Positions 8,413 to 17,265 of a DNA stretch of 64,000 nt are shown one piece after another. The notes under the pieces are model-generated. The model did not search any database and was not told where the DNA came from. It saw only the letters and a program-made list of their open reading frames with translations. The DNA comes from Crossiella sp. CA-258035. GTDB taxonomy: Bacteria > Actinomycetota > Actinomycetes > Mycobacteriales > Pseudonocardiaceae. The DNA is taken from NCBI RefSeq assembly GCF_030064675.1, contig NZ_CP116413.1:6790001-6854000 (forward strand), written 5' to 3'. Position numbers and translations under genes: made by a program. Each line of letters starts with the position of its first letter. The first letter of the stretch is position 1.

Positions 8413-9944
8413 CTGCTGGCCTGCTTCGGGTCACCCTTCCCGTCGTACTGCGACACCAGCGGATACCGGCACAGGTTCCGGGTGGTGTCCTCGATCGCGG
8501 CGGGCAGGGTGTCCGGGGCCTTGCCCTGTTCCACCCAGCTCACCAGCGCGCCCAGCGGATCCACCGGGGCCGGGCCGGTGCCGCCGCCGCAGTGGTCCAC
8601 TCCGGGAGCCATGAACACGCGGTAGAACTCGTCCACCCGAGCCGCGCCGCCCATCCGGCGCTCCACCCGGTCGCGGTAGTCGGTGGTGCCCTGGGCGAAG
8701 ATGATCGCGTCCGACCAGCCGTGCCAGGTGATCATCTTGCCGCCCGCGCGGCGGAAGCCGGACAGGTCGGGGTCGTCGGTGGCGATGAACCGGTCCATCA
8801 GCGCCGGGGACTTGGCCGCGATCCGGTTGAACTCGCGGTAGTCCACCGACTTCAGGTCGAACTTCGGGTCCTGCTCGACGAAGTAGCGCACCCAGTTGTC
8901 CGCGATCGGGTTCGGCTCGGCGTCACCGACCACGGAGAACGGCGCGCCCTTGGGCAGCCCGAACCAGGCGGGGTGCCCGGCCCAGATCTTGCGCACCACC
9001 TCGGCGGCAGCCCGGCTGATGGTGATCTCCTTGCCGTCACACTGGATCTTCGTCCCGATCAGCTTCGCCGGGTCGAAACCACACCGCAGCGGCTGTTCCA
9101 GGACTCCGTCGGCCACACCGTCCTTGGTGTCGCAGGCTGCCACCGCGGCCCGCTGGAACGCCTCGAACTCGCAGAGGCTGGGCCGGGTCTTCTCCTGGTT
9201 CATCACCACCTGGCCCCACAGGTCGGCGACCAGGAACCGCGGCATGCTGATCGCCGGGGCGGCGGCCAGGATGCCGTCGTAGTCGGCCGGGTAGCGCTGG
9301 GCGTTCATCAGGCCCTGGCGGCCGCCGGTGGAGCAGCCGTTCCAGTAGCTGAAGTCCGCTGGGCGGCCGAAGTGCGCGGCGGTGACCGCCTTGCCCGCCA
9401 CCGCCAGGTCGTGCAGCGAGCGGGAGGAGAAGTTGGTCAGCAACTCCTTGTTCACCCGGCCGTCCGGGCCCAGCGCCCAGGAGGAGGGGTTGAGGCCGTC
9501 CTCGCCGACCCCGCCGTCGGTGGTGGCCGCGGCATAGCCCTGGGCCAGCGCGGAGGCCAGGCCGAAGGTGAAGTTGCCCATGGCGTAGCCGCCACCGCCG
9601 ACGCCCTGGAAGCGGCCGTTCCAGCCCGCCTTCGGCAGCCAGGCCTGCACCAGGACCTTGTCGTTGACCCCGGGGTGGGTGAGCGTCACCTTGATCTCGC
9701 AGGCCGCCGGGTAGGCCAGCGGCGGGAACCAGGGTTCCTCGACCACCCCGGGGGGCTTGGCCTCGGCGGTCACCGACAGCACGCGGGCGCCGGGCACAAC
9801 AGGAGCGGCGGGCGGCGCGCACTCGGCCGCGGGGGAAGAGGGGGCGGCGGTGGCGAGCGCCGGGAAGAGGGGGAGCAGCAGGGCTGCGGCAACAAGCGGC
9901 GCGAGCGCGCGCCGGAGTCGAGGGTGGACCGGGCTGGCAGACAT
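8391..9944 (-). CDS. Secreted tannase/feruloyl-esterase-family hydrolase
   Basis: A 517-residue exported alpha/beta hydrolase. A Sec signal peptide (charged start, then a leucine/alanine core) ends at about ALATAAP, residue 34. The nucleophile serine lies in GCSTGGRQG near residue 200, the signature of tannase and feruloyl esterases, and a late VDHCGGG supplies the family histidine. Several cysteines fit the disulfides of the extracellular enzyme. Such enzymes cleave ester-linked phenolic acids from plant matter. It is a single gene, convergent with the methyltransferase, with no clear operon partner; the small secreted peptides upstream on the same strand may or may not be related. Confidence 0.85.
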   Translation of the reverse strand: MSASPVHPRLRRALAPLVAAALLLPLFPALATAAPSSPAAECAPPAAPVVPGARVLSVTAEAKPPGVVEEPWFPPLAYPAACEIKVTLTHPGVNDKVLVQAWLPKAGWNGRFQGVGGGGYAMGNFTFGLASALAQGYAAATTDGGVGEDGLNPSSWALGPDGRVNKELLTNFSSRSLHDLAVAGKAVTAAHFGRPADFSYWNGCSTGGRQGLMNAQRYPADYDGILAAAPAISMPRFLVADLWGQVVMNQEKTRPSLCEFEAFQRAAVAACDTKDGVADGVLEQPLRCGFDPAKLIGTKIQCDGKEITISRAAAEVVRKIWAGHPAWFGLPKGAPFSVVGDAEPNPIADNWVRYFVEQDPKFDLKSVDYREFNRIAAKSPALMDRFIATDDPDLSGFRRAGGKMITWHGWSDAIIFAQGTTDYRDRVERRMGGAARVDEFYRVFMAPGVDHCGGGTGPAPVDPLGALVSWVEQGKAPDTLPAAIEDTTRNLCRYPLVSQYDGKGDPKQASSYRCARG

Positions 9945-10045
9945 GCGGCGAACCTATCGGGATCGCTGGTCCCGCACACCCGAGTTCCGCCGCGGGTGAA
10001 CCGCCGGACGGCCCGCAGGGCGCCGTCCGGCGGTCCACACCGTCT

Positions 10046-10147
10046 TCACCAACCGCAGTGGCCGCCCGGAGCGCCCTGGGCGGTGGTCAGCACACCAGCC
10101 GCCAGGACACCGGACAACGCCAGCGAAACGAGTAACACGCGCTTCAT
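10046..10147 (-). CDS. Very small secreted peptide, first of a pair
   Basis: A 33-codon gene: ATG 10147 follows a GGAG site, and the product starts MKRVLLVSLA, runs through a hydrophobic signal-like segment to an ALA-type cleavage region near residue 24, and leaves a tail of only nine or ten residues ending GGHCGW. It shares its start and layout with the next small gene upstream. No family is recognised. It may be an exported peptide or signal, or a decaying copy. Confidence 0.5.
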   Translation of the reverse strand: MKRVLLVSLALSGVLAAGVLTTAQGAPGGHCGW

Positions 10148-10195
10148 GCAATCACTCCACAACGGGAACCAGTTATTTACCCACGGTCGGTCAAT

Positions 10196-10366
10196 TCAGC
10201 AATGACCGCACTCGGCGAGCACGATGCCGCAGCCGCCAACGCAGCCACCGCCCGGCCTGCCACCGTCCACACTCGTGCTGACCTGCGCACTGAAGGCCGC
10301 GGCCAGTCCGGAGCCCAGACCGGCGAGACCGGCAAGAGCCATGACGATCACCAGCACACGTTTCAT
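10196..10366 (-). CDS. Small cysteine-rich secreted peptide, second of a pair
   Basis: A 56-codon gene starting MKRVLVIVMA, a paralogue of its 33-residue neighbour. Residues 1-25 form a signal peptide. The mature part is glycine-rich and ends with four cysteines at positions 42, 46, 53 and 56. The cysteine spacing would allow two disulfides or a metal site. No maturation enzymes are adjacent, so a modified peptide is only a possibility. The gene is divergent from an ECF sigma factor gene. Confidence 0.5.
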   Translation of the reverse strand: MKRVLVIVMALAGLAGLGSGLAAAFSAQVSTSVDGGRPGGGCVGGCGIVLAECGHC

Positions 10367-10618
10367 GAATCAGCCCCTGATCAATAAGGGAACGTCCGCC
10401 CTCGCACACGTTCCGCGCTGACCTGACGGAGGCTGAACCTAAACCACCGAACCGCGAAAGAAAAGGGCTGGGCAAATCGCGTCCCTATTGACCGGAAAGT
10501 CAGAGCAAGTTGAATGGTGAACTTTATCGACGTCAGGTTTCCATCCAGGTTTCGCCAATCCCGGGCGCGCACGATGACCGGGTTGCTCCCCACGCCGAGC
10601 GAACCGATCGGGCGGAAC

Positions 10619-11182
10619 ATGTCGCACACCCTGCACGCCGAGTCCGGCTCACTGGTCAACCGCTGTCAGAACCGGGAGGAGGACGCCTGGACCGAGCTGG
10701 TGCACCGCTACGGCCGGCTGGTCCGGGCGATCGCCGCCTCGCTCGGCCTGCGCCGGGCCGATGTGGAGGACGTCGCCCAGCAGACCTGGATCCGGGTCTA
10801 CGAGGGCATCCGCTCGGTCCGCGAACCGGAGCGGGTGCGGGCCTGGATCGTCACCGTGGCCAGGCGGGAAGCGTTGCGGCACTTGAACCGGCGGACCACC
10901 GGCGAGCTGCCCATCGGCGACCAGGACTACTTCGACATGCCCGACGAGCAGGCCTGTCCGGCCGAGCACGTGGTGCTGGAGGCGGAGCTGGACGCGGCGC
11001 TGGCGGTGGTGGCCAGGCTGCCGGAGGCGCAGCGGCGGCTGCTGGTGCTGCTCTTCGGCGCGCAGTCGGTCAGCTACGACGAGATCAGCGCGCGGCTGGG
11101 CATCCCGCGCGGCTCGATCGGCCCGACCAGGGCCCGGCTGCTCAGGCAGCTCCAGTTCGCCCTCGACGGCTGGCGGTCATGA
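10619..11182 (+). CDS. ECF-family RNA polymerase sigma factor
   Basis: A 187-residue ECF sigma factor. Sigma-2 spans residues about 10-80 (EEDAWTELVHRYGRLV and VEDVAQQTWIRVYEG) and sigma-4 residues about 115-175 (ARLPEAQRRLLVLLF and a YDEISARLGIPRGSIGPTRAR helix-turn-helix). ATG 10619 gives the normal family length; in-frame ATG 10574 and GTG/ATG 10514 are alternatives with poorly conserved extra residues. No anti-sigma factor is adjacent. The final 41 bases overlap the end of the convergent AfsR-like gene, so the two messages are antisense at their tails. Confidence 0.85.
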   Translation: MSHTLHAESGSLVNRCQNREEDAWTELVHRYGRLVRAIAASLGLRRADVEDVAQQTWIRVYEGIRSVREPERVRAWIVTVARREALRHLNRRTTGELPIGDQDYFDMPDEQACPAEHVVLEAELDAALAVVARLPEAQRRLLVLLFGAQSVSYDEISARLGIPRGSIGPTRARLLRQLQFALDGWRS

Positions 11183-14100
11183 GCTCGGGCTCGGGCAGGC
11201 CCAGCTCGCGGTAGGTCTGCTCGGCCCGCCGCCGGTGCTCGGCCGCGGTGTCCGGCTCCTCGTGCACCGCGCCGAGCCCGTGGTGGGCGTTCGCCTGCTC
11301 GTGCCGGTTGTGCGCGAGGTCGCTGCGGTGCAGGGCCTGCTCGAACCAGATCCGCGCGTTGGGCGCGTCCTCCAGCAGCCGGTGCAGGTCGCCGAGGTGG
11401 TTGAGCGTCATGCACTCGCTGAACAGGTTCCCGGTCTCCCGCTGCAACTCCAAGCCCTGCAACAGGTTCTGCGCGGCCTCGGGCAGTTGTCCCTTCCACA
11501 TCAGCACTTCGCCGAGGTAGCCCAGCGCGGCGCCCTCCCCGGACGGGCAGCCGATCTCCCGGTACACGCTCAGCGCCTGCTCCAGCAGCTCGGTGGCCTC
11601 GCCGGGCCTGCCCACCCGCAGCAGGGCCTGGCCGAGGTTGCTCAGCGCGTTGGCCTGGTGCCGCCGGTAGCCGCTTTCCCGGTGCACGGCCAGCGCGCCG
11701 CGCAGGTGGTCGAGGGCTTCGGCGTAGCGGCCGACCCGCAGGTAGGTGTGGCCGAGGTTGTTCAGCGCGCCGCCGATGCCCAGCCGGGACCCGGTGGCGC
11801 GGTTGACCTCCAGCGCGGAGCGGAAGTGCTCGATGGCCTCGGGGTAGCGGCTGGTGCGCAGGTAGAGGTAGCCCAGGTTGATCAGCGAGATGCCCTCGCC
11901 GGCGCGGAACCCGCCGCGCCGGTACAGGCGCAGCGCGGACTCCAGCCGCCGCTGGGCGTCGGCGTAGCGGCTGGTGTGCAGGAAGACGTTGGCCAGGTCG
12001 TTCTCCGCCTCGCCCTGGCCGATCAGGTCGCCGATCTCGCGGTAGATGTCCAGGGCCTGGGTGAGGCTGGCGACCGCCTCGGGGTAGCGGCCGGTGGGCT
12101 CGTAGATGCCGCCGAAGCGGCGCAGCGCGGTGGCCTCGCCGCGGCGGAAACCCGCCGCCCGGAACAACTCCAGGGCTTGTTTGAGGTTGTCCACGGCTTC
12201 CCGGTAGCGGCCCAGGCGGGCGCAGGCGGAGGCCAGGCCGAGCCTGCTGCACGCCTGGGCGTGCCGGTCGCCGAGCTCGCGGCTGGCCTCCACCGCGCCG
12301 TGCAGGGCGCGCAGCGGCGCCCGGCCCCTGGTGTCGAAGTAGGTCTCCAGGGTGTGCGGCAGCTGCCAGCCGACCTGGTGCCTGCCCTCCTCCTGGGCCT
12401 GGGTGATGGCCGCGGCCAGGTTGGGGTACTCGGCGTCCTGCCAGTTCAGCGCCTGCTCCGGGGTGCGCAGCCACGGGTGCGGCTGGGGCGCGCTGGGCAG
12501 CCAGACCAGGTTGGGGTCCAACATGATCGCGGCCGCGCCGCTGGTGCGCACGTAGTGCTCGTACATCCGTTCCAGCGCGGCCGCCCTGGCCGTCTCGGAC
12601 TCCTCCTCCTGGGCGGCGCGGCGGGCGTAGTGCCGGAGCAGGTCGTGGAACTGGTAGCGGCCGGGGGTGGGCTGCTGCACCAGGTGCACGTCGACGAGCT
12701 CTTCCAGGAGGTCCTCGGTCTCGGCCACCGGCAGGTCGGCCAGCGCGGCGGCCACCCGCACGTCGAAGTCGGGGCCGGGCACCAGGCCGAGGAAGCGGAA
12801 CAGCCGGGCCTTGGTGTGCGCGAGCTGCCGGTAGGACAGGCTGAACGCGGTGCCCACACAGCGGTCCCCGGCGGCCAGCTCGGTGAGGCGTCGGCGTTCG
12901 TCGCGCAGCCGGGTGGCCAGGTGCGCGGCGGTCCAGGCGGGCCGGGCGCGCAGCCGGGCGGCGGCGATGCGCAGGGCGAGGGGCTGGCGGCCGCAGAGCT
13001 CGACCACCTCGGCCACCGCGGCGGCTTCGGCGGTGGCCGGCGGGTGGTCCACGGTGCGGGTGAACAGGTCGGCGGCGGCCTCGCGCGGCAGCACGTCCAG
13101 GGACAGGGTCTGCGCGGTGTCCAGGTCGGTGAGCCTGCGCCTGCTGGTGACCAGGGTCAGGCAGCCGGCGGTGCCGGGCAGCAGCGGCCGGACCTGGGCC
13201 GCGCTGGCCGCGTTGTCCAGCACCAGCAGCAGCCGTTTGTCGGCCAGCTCGGCCCGCCACAGCGCGGCGCGGGCGTCCAGGCGTTCCGGGATCTTCTCCC
13301 CCGCCACGCCGATCGCGCGCAGCAGGGTGTCCAGCGCGGCGGCCGGGTCGGTGGGCTCGTGCCCGGCGGTGTGCGCGTGCAGGTCGATGAACAGCGAGCC
13401 GTCCGGGAAGTGCGCGGCCAGCTGGTGCGCGGCGTGCACGGCCAGGGTGGTCTTGCCGACCCCGGCCATGCCGTCGATGGCGGTGATCACCAGCGCGGTG
13501 CCGCCGGGCCGGTCGGTCTCGGGCAGGGTGGCCACCAGGCGGCGCATCTCCTCCTGGCGGCCGGTGAAGTCGACGATGTCGGCCTGCAGGTCGTTGCGCC
13601 GGGCGCTGACCCGCACGGCCGGGCGCTGGGGCGGGGGTTCGCACTCCCCGTGCAGGATCCGCTCGTGCAGCTCGCCGATCTCCGGCCCGGGGTCCGCGCC
13701 GAGCTCCTCGGCCAGCGCGGTGCGCAGCTCCTGGTGCACCCGCAGCGCCTCGGCCGGCCGGCCCGCCCGGCAGAGCGCGCGCATGAGCAGGGCGTGCAGG
13801 CGTTCGCGCAGCGGGTTGGCCGCGGCCAGCGCGCTCAGCTCGGCGACCAGGTCGCCGCGCCCGCCGCCGTGCTCGAGCACGCAGTCGGCCAGCTCCTCCT
13901 GGGTGAGCAGCCGGTACTCGGCCAGCCGGGCGCTCTCCGCGGCCAGCACCGGAGTGGCGCTCACCCCGGCGAAGGGCTCGCCCCGCCACAGGCCGAGGGC
14001 CTCCCGGTACCGGGCCAGGCAGGCTTCGAGCTTGCCCGCGCCCCTGGCCACCCTCGCCTGCTCGACCAGCGCCTCGAAGCGGTGCAGGTCCAGCTCACCG

Positions 14101-14402
14101 GGCCGCAGGCTGAGCAGGTAGCCCGGTGAGCGGCGTAGTAGCCAGGCCGGTCCGCCTTTGCGCTGGCCCAGCGCGCAGCGCAGCCGGGAGACGTAGGCGT
14201 AGATCTCGGCCTTGGTGTCCACCGCGGTGCCGTGCGGCCACAGCTCCTCGGCGATCCGGTCGATGCTGACGATGGCACCCGCGTTGGCGAGCAGGATGCC
14301 GAGCACGGTGCGCGCCCTCGGTGTGCCCAGCGGCAGCGACCGCCCGTCGAGCACGGCTTCCAGCGGTCCCAGTACCCGAAACTCCACTGACTGACCCCAC
14401 AC
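11142..14402 (-). CDS. AfsR-like SARP-ATPase-TPR transcriptional regulator
   Basis: A 1086-residue regulator. Residues 1-95 are an OmpR-type winged helix (VLGPLEAVLDG, then LWPHGTAV and VSRLRCALG), residues 100-250 the bacterial transcriptional activation domain, followed by an NB-ARC ATPase with Walker A GMAGVGKTTLA near residue 311 and LLLVLDNA as Walker B, and ten or so TPR units in residues 650-1060. SARP/AfsR proteins activate secondary-metabolite genes through direct repeats at promoters. It is transcribed in the same direction as the following biosynthetic operon and sits beside its terminator, so it is a good candidate cluster activator. GTG 14402 is used; GTG 14387 is an alternative. 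Confidence 0.9.
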   Translation of the reverse strand: MWGQSVEFRVLGPLEAVLDGRSLPLGTPRARTVLGILLANAGAIVSIDRIAEELWPHGTAVDTKAEIYAYVSRLRCALGQRKGGPAWLLRRSPGYLLSLRPGELDLHRFEALVEQARVARGAGKLEACLARYREALGLWRGEPFAGVSATPVLAAESARLAEYRLLTQEELADCVLEHGGGRGDLVAELSALAAANPLRERLHALLMRALCRAGRPAEALRVHQELRTALAEELGADPGPEIGELHERILHGECEPPPQRPAVRVSARRNDLQADIVDFTGRQEEMRRLVATLPETDRPGGTALVITAIDGMAGVGKTTLAVHAAHQLAAHFPDGSLFIDLHAHTAGHEPTDPAAALDTLLRAIGVAGEKIPERLDARAALWRAELADKRLLLVLDNAASAAQVRPLLPGTAGCLTLVTSRRRLTDLDTAQTLSLDVLPREAAADLFTRTVDHPPATAEAAAVAEVVELCGRQPLALRIAAARLRARPAWTAAHLATRLRDERRRLTELAAGDRCVGTAFSLSYRQLAHTKARLFRFLGLVPGPDFDVRVAAALADLPVAETEDLLEELVDVHLVQQPTPGRYQFHDLLRHYARRAAQEEESETARAAALERMYEHYVRTSGAAAIMLDPNLVWLPSAPQPHPWLRTPEQALNWQDAEYPNLAAAITQAQEEGRHQVGWQLPHTLETYFDTRGRAPLRALHGAVEASRELGDRHAQACSRLGLASACARLGRYREAVDNLKQALELFRAAGFRRGEATALRRFGGIYEPTGRYPEAVASLTQALDIYREIGDLIGQGEAENDLANVFLHTSRYADAQRRLESALRLYRRGGFRAGEGISLINLGYLYLRTSRYPEAIEHFRSALEVNRATGSRLGIGGALNNLGHTYLRVGRYAEALDHLRGALAVHRESGYRRHQANALSNLGQALLRVGRPGEATELLEQALSVYREIGCPSGEGAALGYLGEVLMWKGQLPEAAQNLLQGLELQRETGNLFSECMTLNHLGDLHRLLEDAPNARIWFEQALHRSDLAHNRHEQANAHHGLGAVHEEPDTAAEHRRRAEQTYRELGLPEPELMTASRRGRTGAA

Positions 14403-14495
14403 ACTTCACCAGCGACTATGTCCTCCCTGTCGCGGAGGCTCGGTGAATGGTTACTCCAAATGTGCGAAATACCGAATTACCCCAGACATGACGTG

Positions 14496-14527
14496 CACCA
14501 CCGGGACCAGGTCCGGCCCCGGTGGTG
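14496..14527 (-). terminator. Terminator of the fatty-acid-like biosynthetic operon
   Basis: CACCACCGGG pairs perfectly with CCCGGTGGTG across a 12-base loop, starting 11 bases past the stop of the last gene of the operon. There is no T tract, as is usual for actinobacteria. Confidence 0.6.
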
Positions 14528-14537
14528 TCCTGGCCGG

Positions 14538-15014
14538 TCAGGCCGTGGTGGCCAGTTCGGGGGCGTGCAGCAGCATCCGCATCCGGGCGGTGTAGGCGGC
14601 CTCGGCCTTGCCCTCGACCTCGCCGGTGACGCCCAGCTGGAGGTCGGTGAAGCCGAGGGCCCGCTCGGTGGCGGTGAGCAGCTCGAACACCGCGCGCACC
14701 CGGGCGCCGACCGGCACCGGCTGGTGGAAGCGCAGCCGGTCCATGCCCTTGTTGATCACCAGGTCGACCCCGTCCACGTGCATGGTCTCGCGCAGCTGCG
14801 CCGGTATCAGCGAGACGGTGAGGAAGCCGTGCGCGATGGTCCCGCCGAACATGCCTTCCTTGGCGCGTTCGGCGTGCAGGTGGATCCACTGCCGGTCCTC
14901 GGTGACCTCGGCGAACTCGGTGATCCGGCGCTGGCTCACGGTGTGCCAGGCGCTCTCGCCCAGCCGCTGGCCGACCGAGGCGCGCAGCTCGGCGGCACTG
15001 CTGAAGATCCGCAT
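14538..15014 (-). CDS. MaoC/HadB-like 3-hydroxyacyl dehydratase
   Basis: A 158-residue single hot-dog domain protein of the MaoC/R-hydratase type. The catalytic Asp/His pair lies in TEDRQWIHLHAE (residues about 38-49) and FGGTIAHGFLTVSLIP follows as in family members. It would dehydrate a 3-hydroxyacyl-ACP or -CoA to the enoyl thioester. It is the last gene of the operon, four bases after the enoyl reductase, which would reduce its product. A ketoreductase to make its substrate is missing from the cluster and must be supplied from elsewhere. Confidence 0.9.
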   Translation of the reverse strand: MRIFSSAAELRASVGQRLGESAWHTVSQRRITEFAEVTEDRQWIHLHAERAKEGMFGGTIAHGFLTVSLIPAQLRETMHVDGVDLVINKGMDRLRFHQPVPVGARVRAVFELLTATERALGFTDLQLGVTGEVEGKAEAAYTARMRMLLHAPELATTA

Positions 15015-15018
15015 CCGG

Positions 15019-15816
15019 CTATCCCCTCTCCTGGCCGGCGCCGACCGCGTGCGCCCCGCCGTCGACGTGCAGGATCTCCCCGGTGACCGAGGGCAGCCAC
15101 TCCGACAGCAGCGCGCACACCACCCTGGCCACCGGTTCGGTGTCGGTCTGGTCCCAGCCCAGCGGGGCCCGGTCCGCCCACAACCGGTCCAGCTGGTCGA
15201 ACCCGCCGATGCCGCGCGCGGCGAGTGTCCGAAGTGGACCGCAGGCGACCAGGTTGACCCTGGTTCCCTGTGGCCCCAAGGCTTGCGCGAGATAGCGGCA
15301 GCAGCTCTCCAGGCCCGCCTTGGCCACGCCCATCCAGTCGTAGCCGGGCCAGGCCAGGCTGGCGTCGAAGTCCAGGCCGACCAGGGAGCCGTGCGCGGAC
15401 TTGGCCAGCAGCGGGCCGAAGACCCGGCCGAAGGCGGCGAAGGAGTAGGTGGAGATGTGCAGCGCGGTGGCCACCTCCGCCCACTCCGCGGTGAGGAAGC
15501 CGCCGCCGAGCGCGCTGGGCGGGGCGAAGGCCACCGAGTGCAGCACCCCGTCCAGCAGGCCCCAGCGGGCGTAGAGCGCGTCGGAGACCGCGTCCAGGTG
15601 CTCGGGCTGGGTGACGTCGAGCTCCAGCACGTCGCAGGGCTGGGGCAGGGTTTCCGCGATCGCCTCGGTGATGCGCAGGCCGCGGCCGAAGCCGGTGAGC
15701 ACGATCTCCGCGCCGTGTTCCTGGGCCATCCGGGCCACCCCGTAGGCGATGGAGCTCTCGGTGAGCACGCCGGTGATGAGGATCTTCTTGCCGGACAACA
15801 GCTTCGGCTCAGTCAC
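15019..15816 (-). CDS. InhA-like NADH-dependent enoyl-ACP reductase
   Basis: A 265-residue short-chain reductase closely resembling InhA/FabI. The nucleotide site is ILITGVLTESSIAYGVARMA, and the active site YDWMGVAK (about residues 157-164) has the Tyr-x6-Lys spacing of enoyl-ACP reductases, preceded by FDASLAWPG as in InhA. It reduces the double bond left by the dehydratase. The GTG start overlaps the ketosynthase stop by eight bases. Its place within a biosynthetic operon suggests a cluster-specific enzyme rather than the housekeeping FabI, though the sequence alone cannot exclude a second primary copy. Confidence 0.9.
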   Translation of the reverse strand: MTEPKLLSGKKILITGVLTESSIAYGVARMAQEHGAEIVLTGFGRGLRITEAIAETLPQPCDVLELDVTQPEHLDAVSDALYARWGLLDGVLHSVAFAPPSALGGGFLTAEWAEVATALHISTYSFAAFGRVFGPLLAKSAHGSLVGLDFDASLAWPGYDWMGVAKAGLESCCRYLAQALGPQGTRVNLVACGPLRTLAARGIGGFDQLDRLWADRAPLGWDQTDTEPVARVVCALLSEWLPSVTGEILHVDGGAHAVGAGQERG

Positions 15817-17026
15817 GGGTCAGCACCACCACGCCGTTGGCCCCGCCGAAGCCGAAGGAGTTGCTGACCGCGGCCCTGATGTCCAGCTGGCGCGGGATCT
15901 TGCGCACGATGTCCAGGTCGATCCGCGGGTCCAGGCGGTCCAGGTTGGCGGTGGGCGGCACGATGCCGTCGCGCACGGACAACACCGTGCACACCGCCTC
16001 GATCCCGCCCGCCGCGCCGAGGGCGTGCCCGATGGTGCCCTTGACCGAGGTGACCGGGGTGCCCTCGGGGTAGAGCCGCTTGATCAGGCTGCCCTCGATC
16101 ACGTCGTTCATCGGGGTGGAGGTGCCGTGCGCGTTGACGTGCCCGATGTCGCAGGGGTGCAGCCCGGCGGCTTCGAGGGCGATCCGGCTGGCCCGTTCCA
16201 CGCCGTCGCCGTGCGGGTGCGGGGCGGTGATGTGGTAGGCGTCGGAGGCCCCGCCGTACCCGGCCAGCCGCGCGTGCACCCGCGCGCCGCGGGCCTTGGC
16301 GTCCTCGATCCGTTCCAGGACAAGGATGCCGGCGCCCTCGGCGGCGACGAAGCCGTCCCGGTCGGCGTCGAAGGGCCGGGACGCGGTCGCCGGGTCCCCG
16401 CTGCGGGTGGACAGCGCGCCGAGCTGCCCGAACCCGGCCATGATCAGCGGGGACAGCGCGGACTCCGCCCCGCCGGTGACCACCACGTCGCAGATCCCGG
16501 AGCGCAGCCAGTCCCAGGCCACGCCGAGCGCGGTGGCCCCGGAGGCACAGGCCGTGGCCGGGGCCAGGCTGGGGCCACGCGCGCCGAGATCCAGGCTGAG
16601 CCAGGCGGTGGGCGAGCCGGTGCCGGCCATCGGGATCAGCAGCGGGGTCACCTGGGACTCGCCCTCGGCGCGCAGGATCTCGTACTGCTGCTCGAAGGTC
16701 ATGGTGCCGCCGAGGGAGTTGCCCACCACCACGCCGACCCGCGCGCCGTTCCAGGTGGCCGGGTCCAGGCCGCTGTCCGCGACCGCCTCGCGGGCGGCGA
16801 CCCTGGCCAGGTGCGCGCAGCGTTCCTGCCGCCAGGCGGTGCGGCGGCCGAGCTGGGCGTCGGCGTCGAAGCCGGGCACCCGGCAGCTGAAGTCGGTGAC
16901 CATGCCGGAGAGCGCGGGGTCGGCGCTGGCGGTGGACTCCCCGCGCAGGATGCCCGCCCAGCTCGCCTCGACGCCGATCCCGGCGGCGGTGACCAGGCCG
17001 AGTCCGGTGATCGCGAGGCCGCTCAT
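15809..17026 (-). CDS. Beta-ketoacyl-ACP synthase (FabF type)
   Basis: A 405-residue elongating ketosynthase. The catalytic triad is complete: cysteine in ATACASGATALG near residue 162, histidine in VNAHGTSTPMND near 299 and histidine in KGTIGHALGAAGG near 332. It extends an acyl chain on the adjacent ACP with malonyl-ACP. No chain-length-factor partner is encoded, so it works as a homodimer like FabF, or with a partner elsewhere. ATG 17026 shares one base with the ACP stop (TGATG). A longer upstream reading frame is only read-through of the ACP region in another frame. Confidence 0.95.
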   Translation of the reverse strand: MSGLAITGLGLVTAAGIGVEASWAGILRGESTASADPALSGMVTDFSCRVPGFDADAQLGRRTAWRQERCAHLARVAAREAVADSGLDPATWNGARVGVVVGNSLGGTMTFEQQYEILRAEGESQVTPLLIPMAGTGSPTAWLSLDLGARGPSLAPATACASGATALGVAWDWLRSGICDVVVTGGAESALSPLIMAGFGQLGALSTRSGDPATASRPFDADRDGFVAAEGAGILVLERIEDAKARGARVHARLAGYGGASDAYHITAPHPHGDGVERASRIALEAAGLHPCDIGHVNAHGTSTPMNDVIEGSLIKRLYPEGTPVTSVKGTIGHALGAAGGIEAVCTVLSVRDGIVPPTANLDRLDPRIDLDIVRKIPRQLDIRAAVSNSFGFGGANGVVVLTRD

Positions 17027-17265
17027 CAGGCGGCCTCGCGCTTGGACTCGATCAGCGAGGCGATGGTGGCCAGGGTGTCCGAAGTGGACACTTCGTTGTC
17101 CTTGACCCTGACCCCGAACTCCTTCTCGGTCACCAGGCCCAGCTCCACCAGGGCGAGGGAGTCCAGGTCGAGCTCGGCGAAGGTGGCCTCGGGCCGGACC
17201 TCCTCGGGCGGCACGCCGAAGCGGGTGGTCAGCAGCGAGGTCAGCTGGTCGAGCAGGGCGCTCAT
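17026..17265 (-). CDS. Acyl carrier protein
   Basis: A 79-residue acidic, helical carrier protein. The phosphopantetheine serine lies in ELDLDSLALVELG (about residue 36). The start overlaps the cyclase stop (ATGA) and the stop touches the ketosynthase start, the tight ACP-KS arrangement of type II synthases. It presumably carries the growing chain for the ketosynthase, dehydratase and enoyl reductase of this operon. Confidence 0.95.
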   Translation of the reverse strand: MSALLDQLTSLLTTRFGVPPEEVRPEATFAELDLDSLALVELGLVTEKEFGVRVKDNEVSTSDTLATIASLIESKREAA

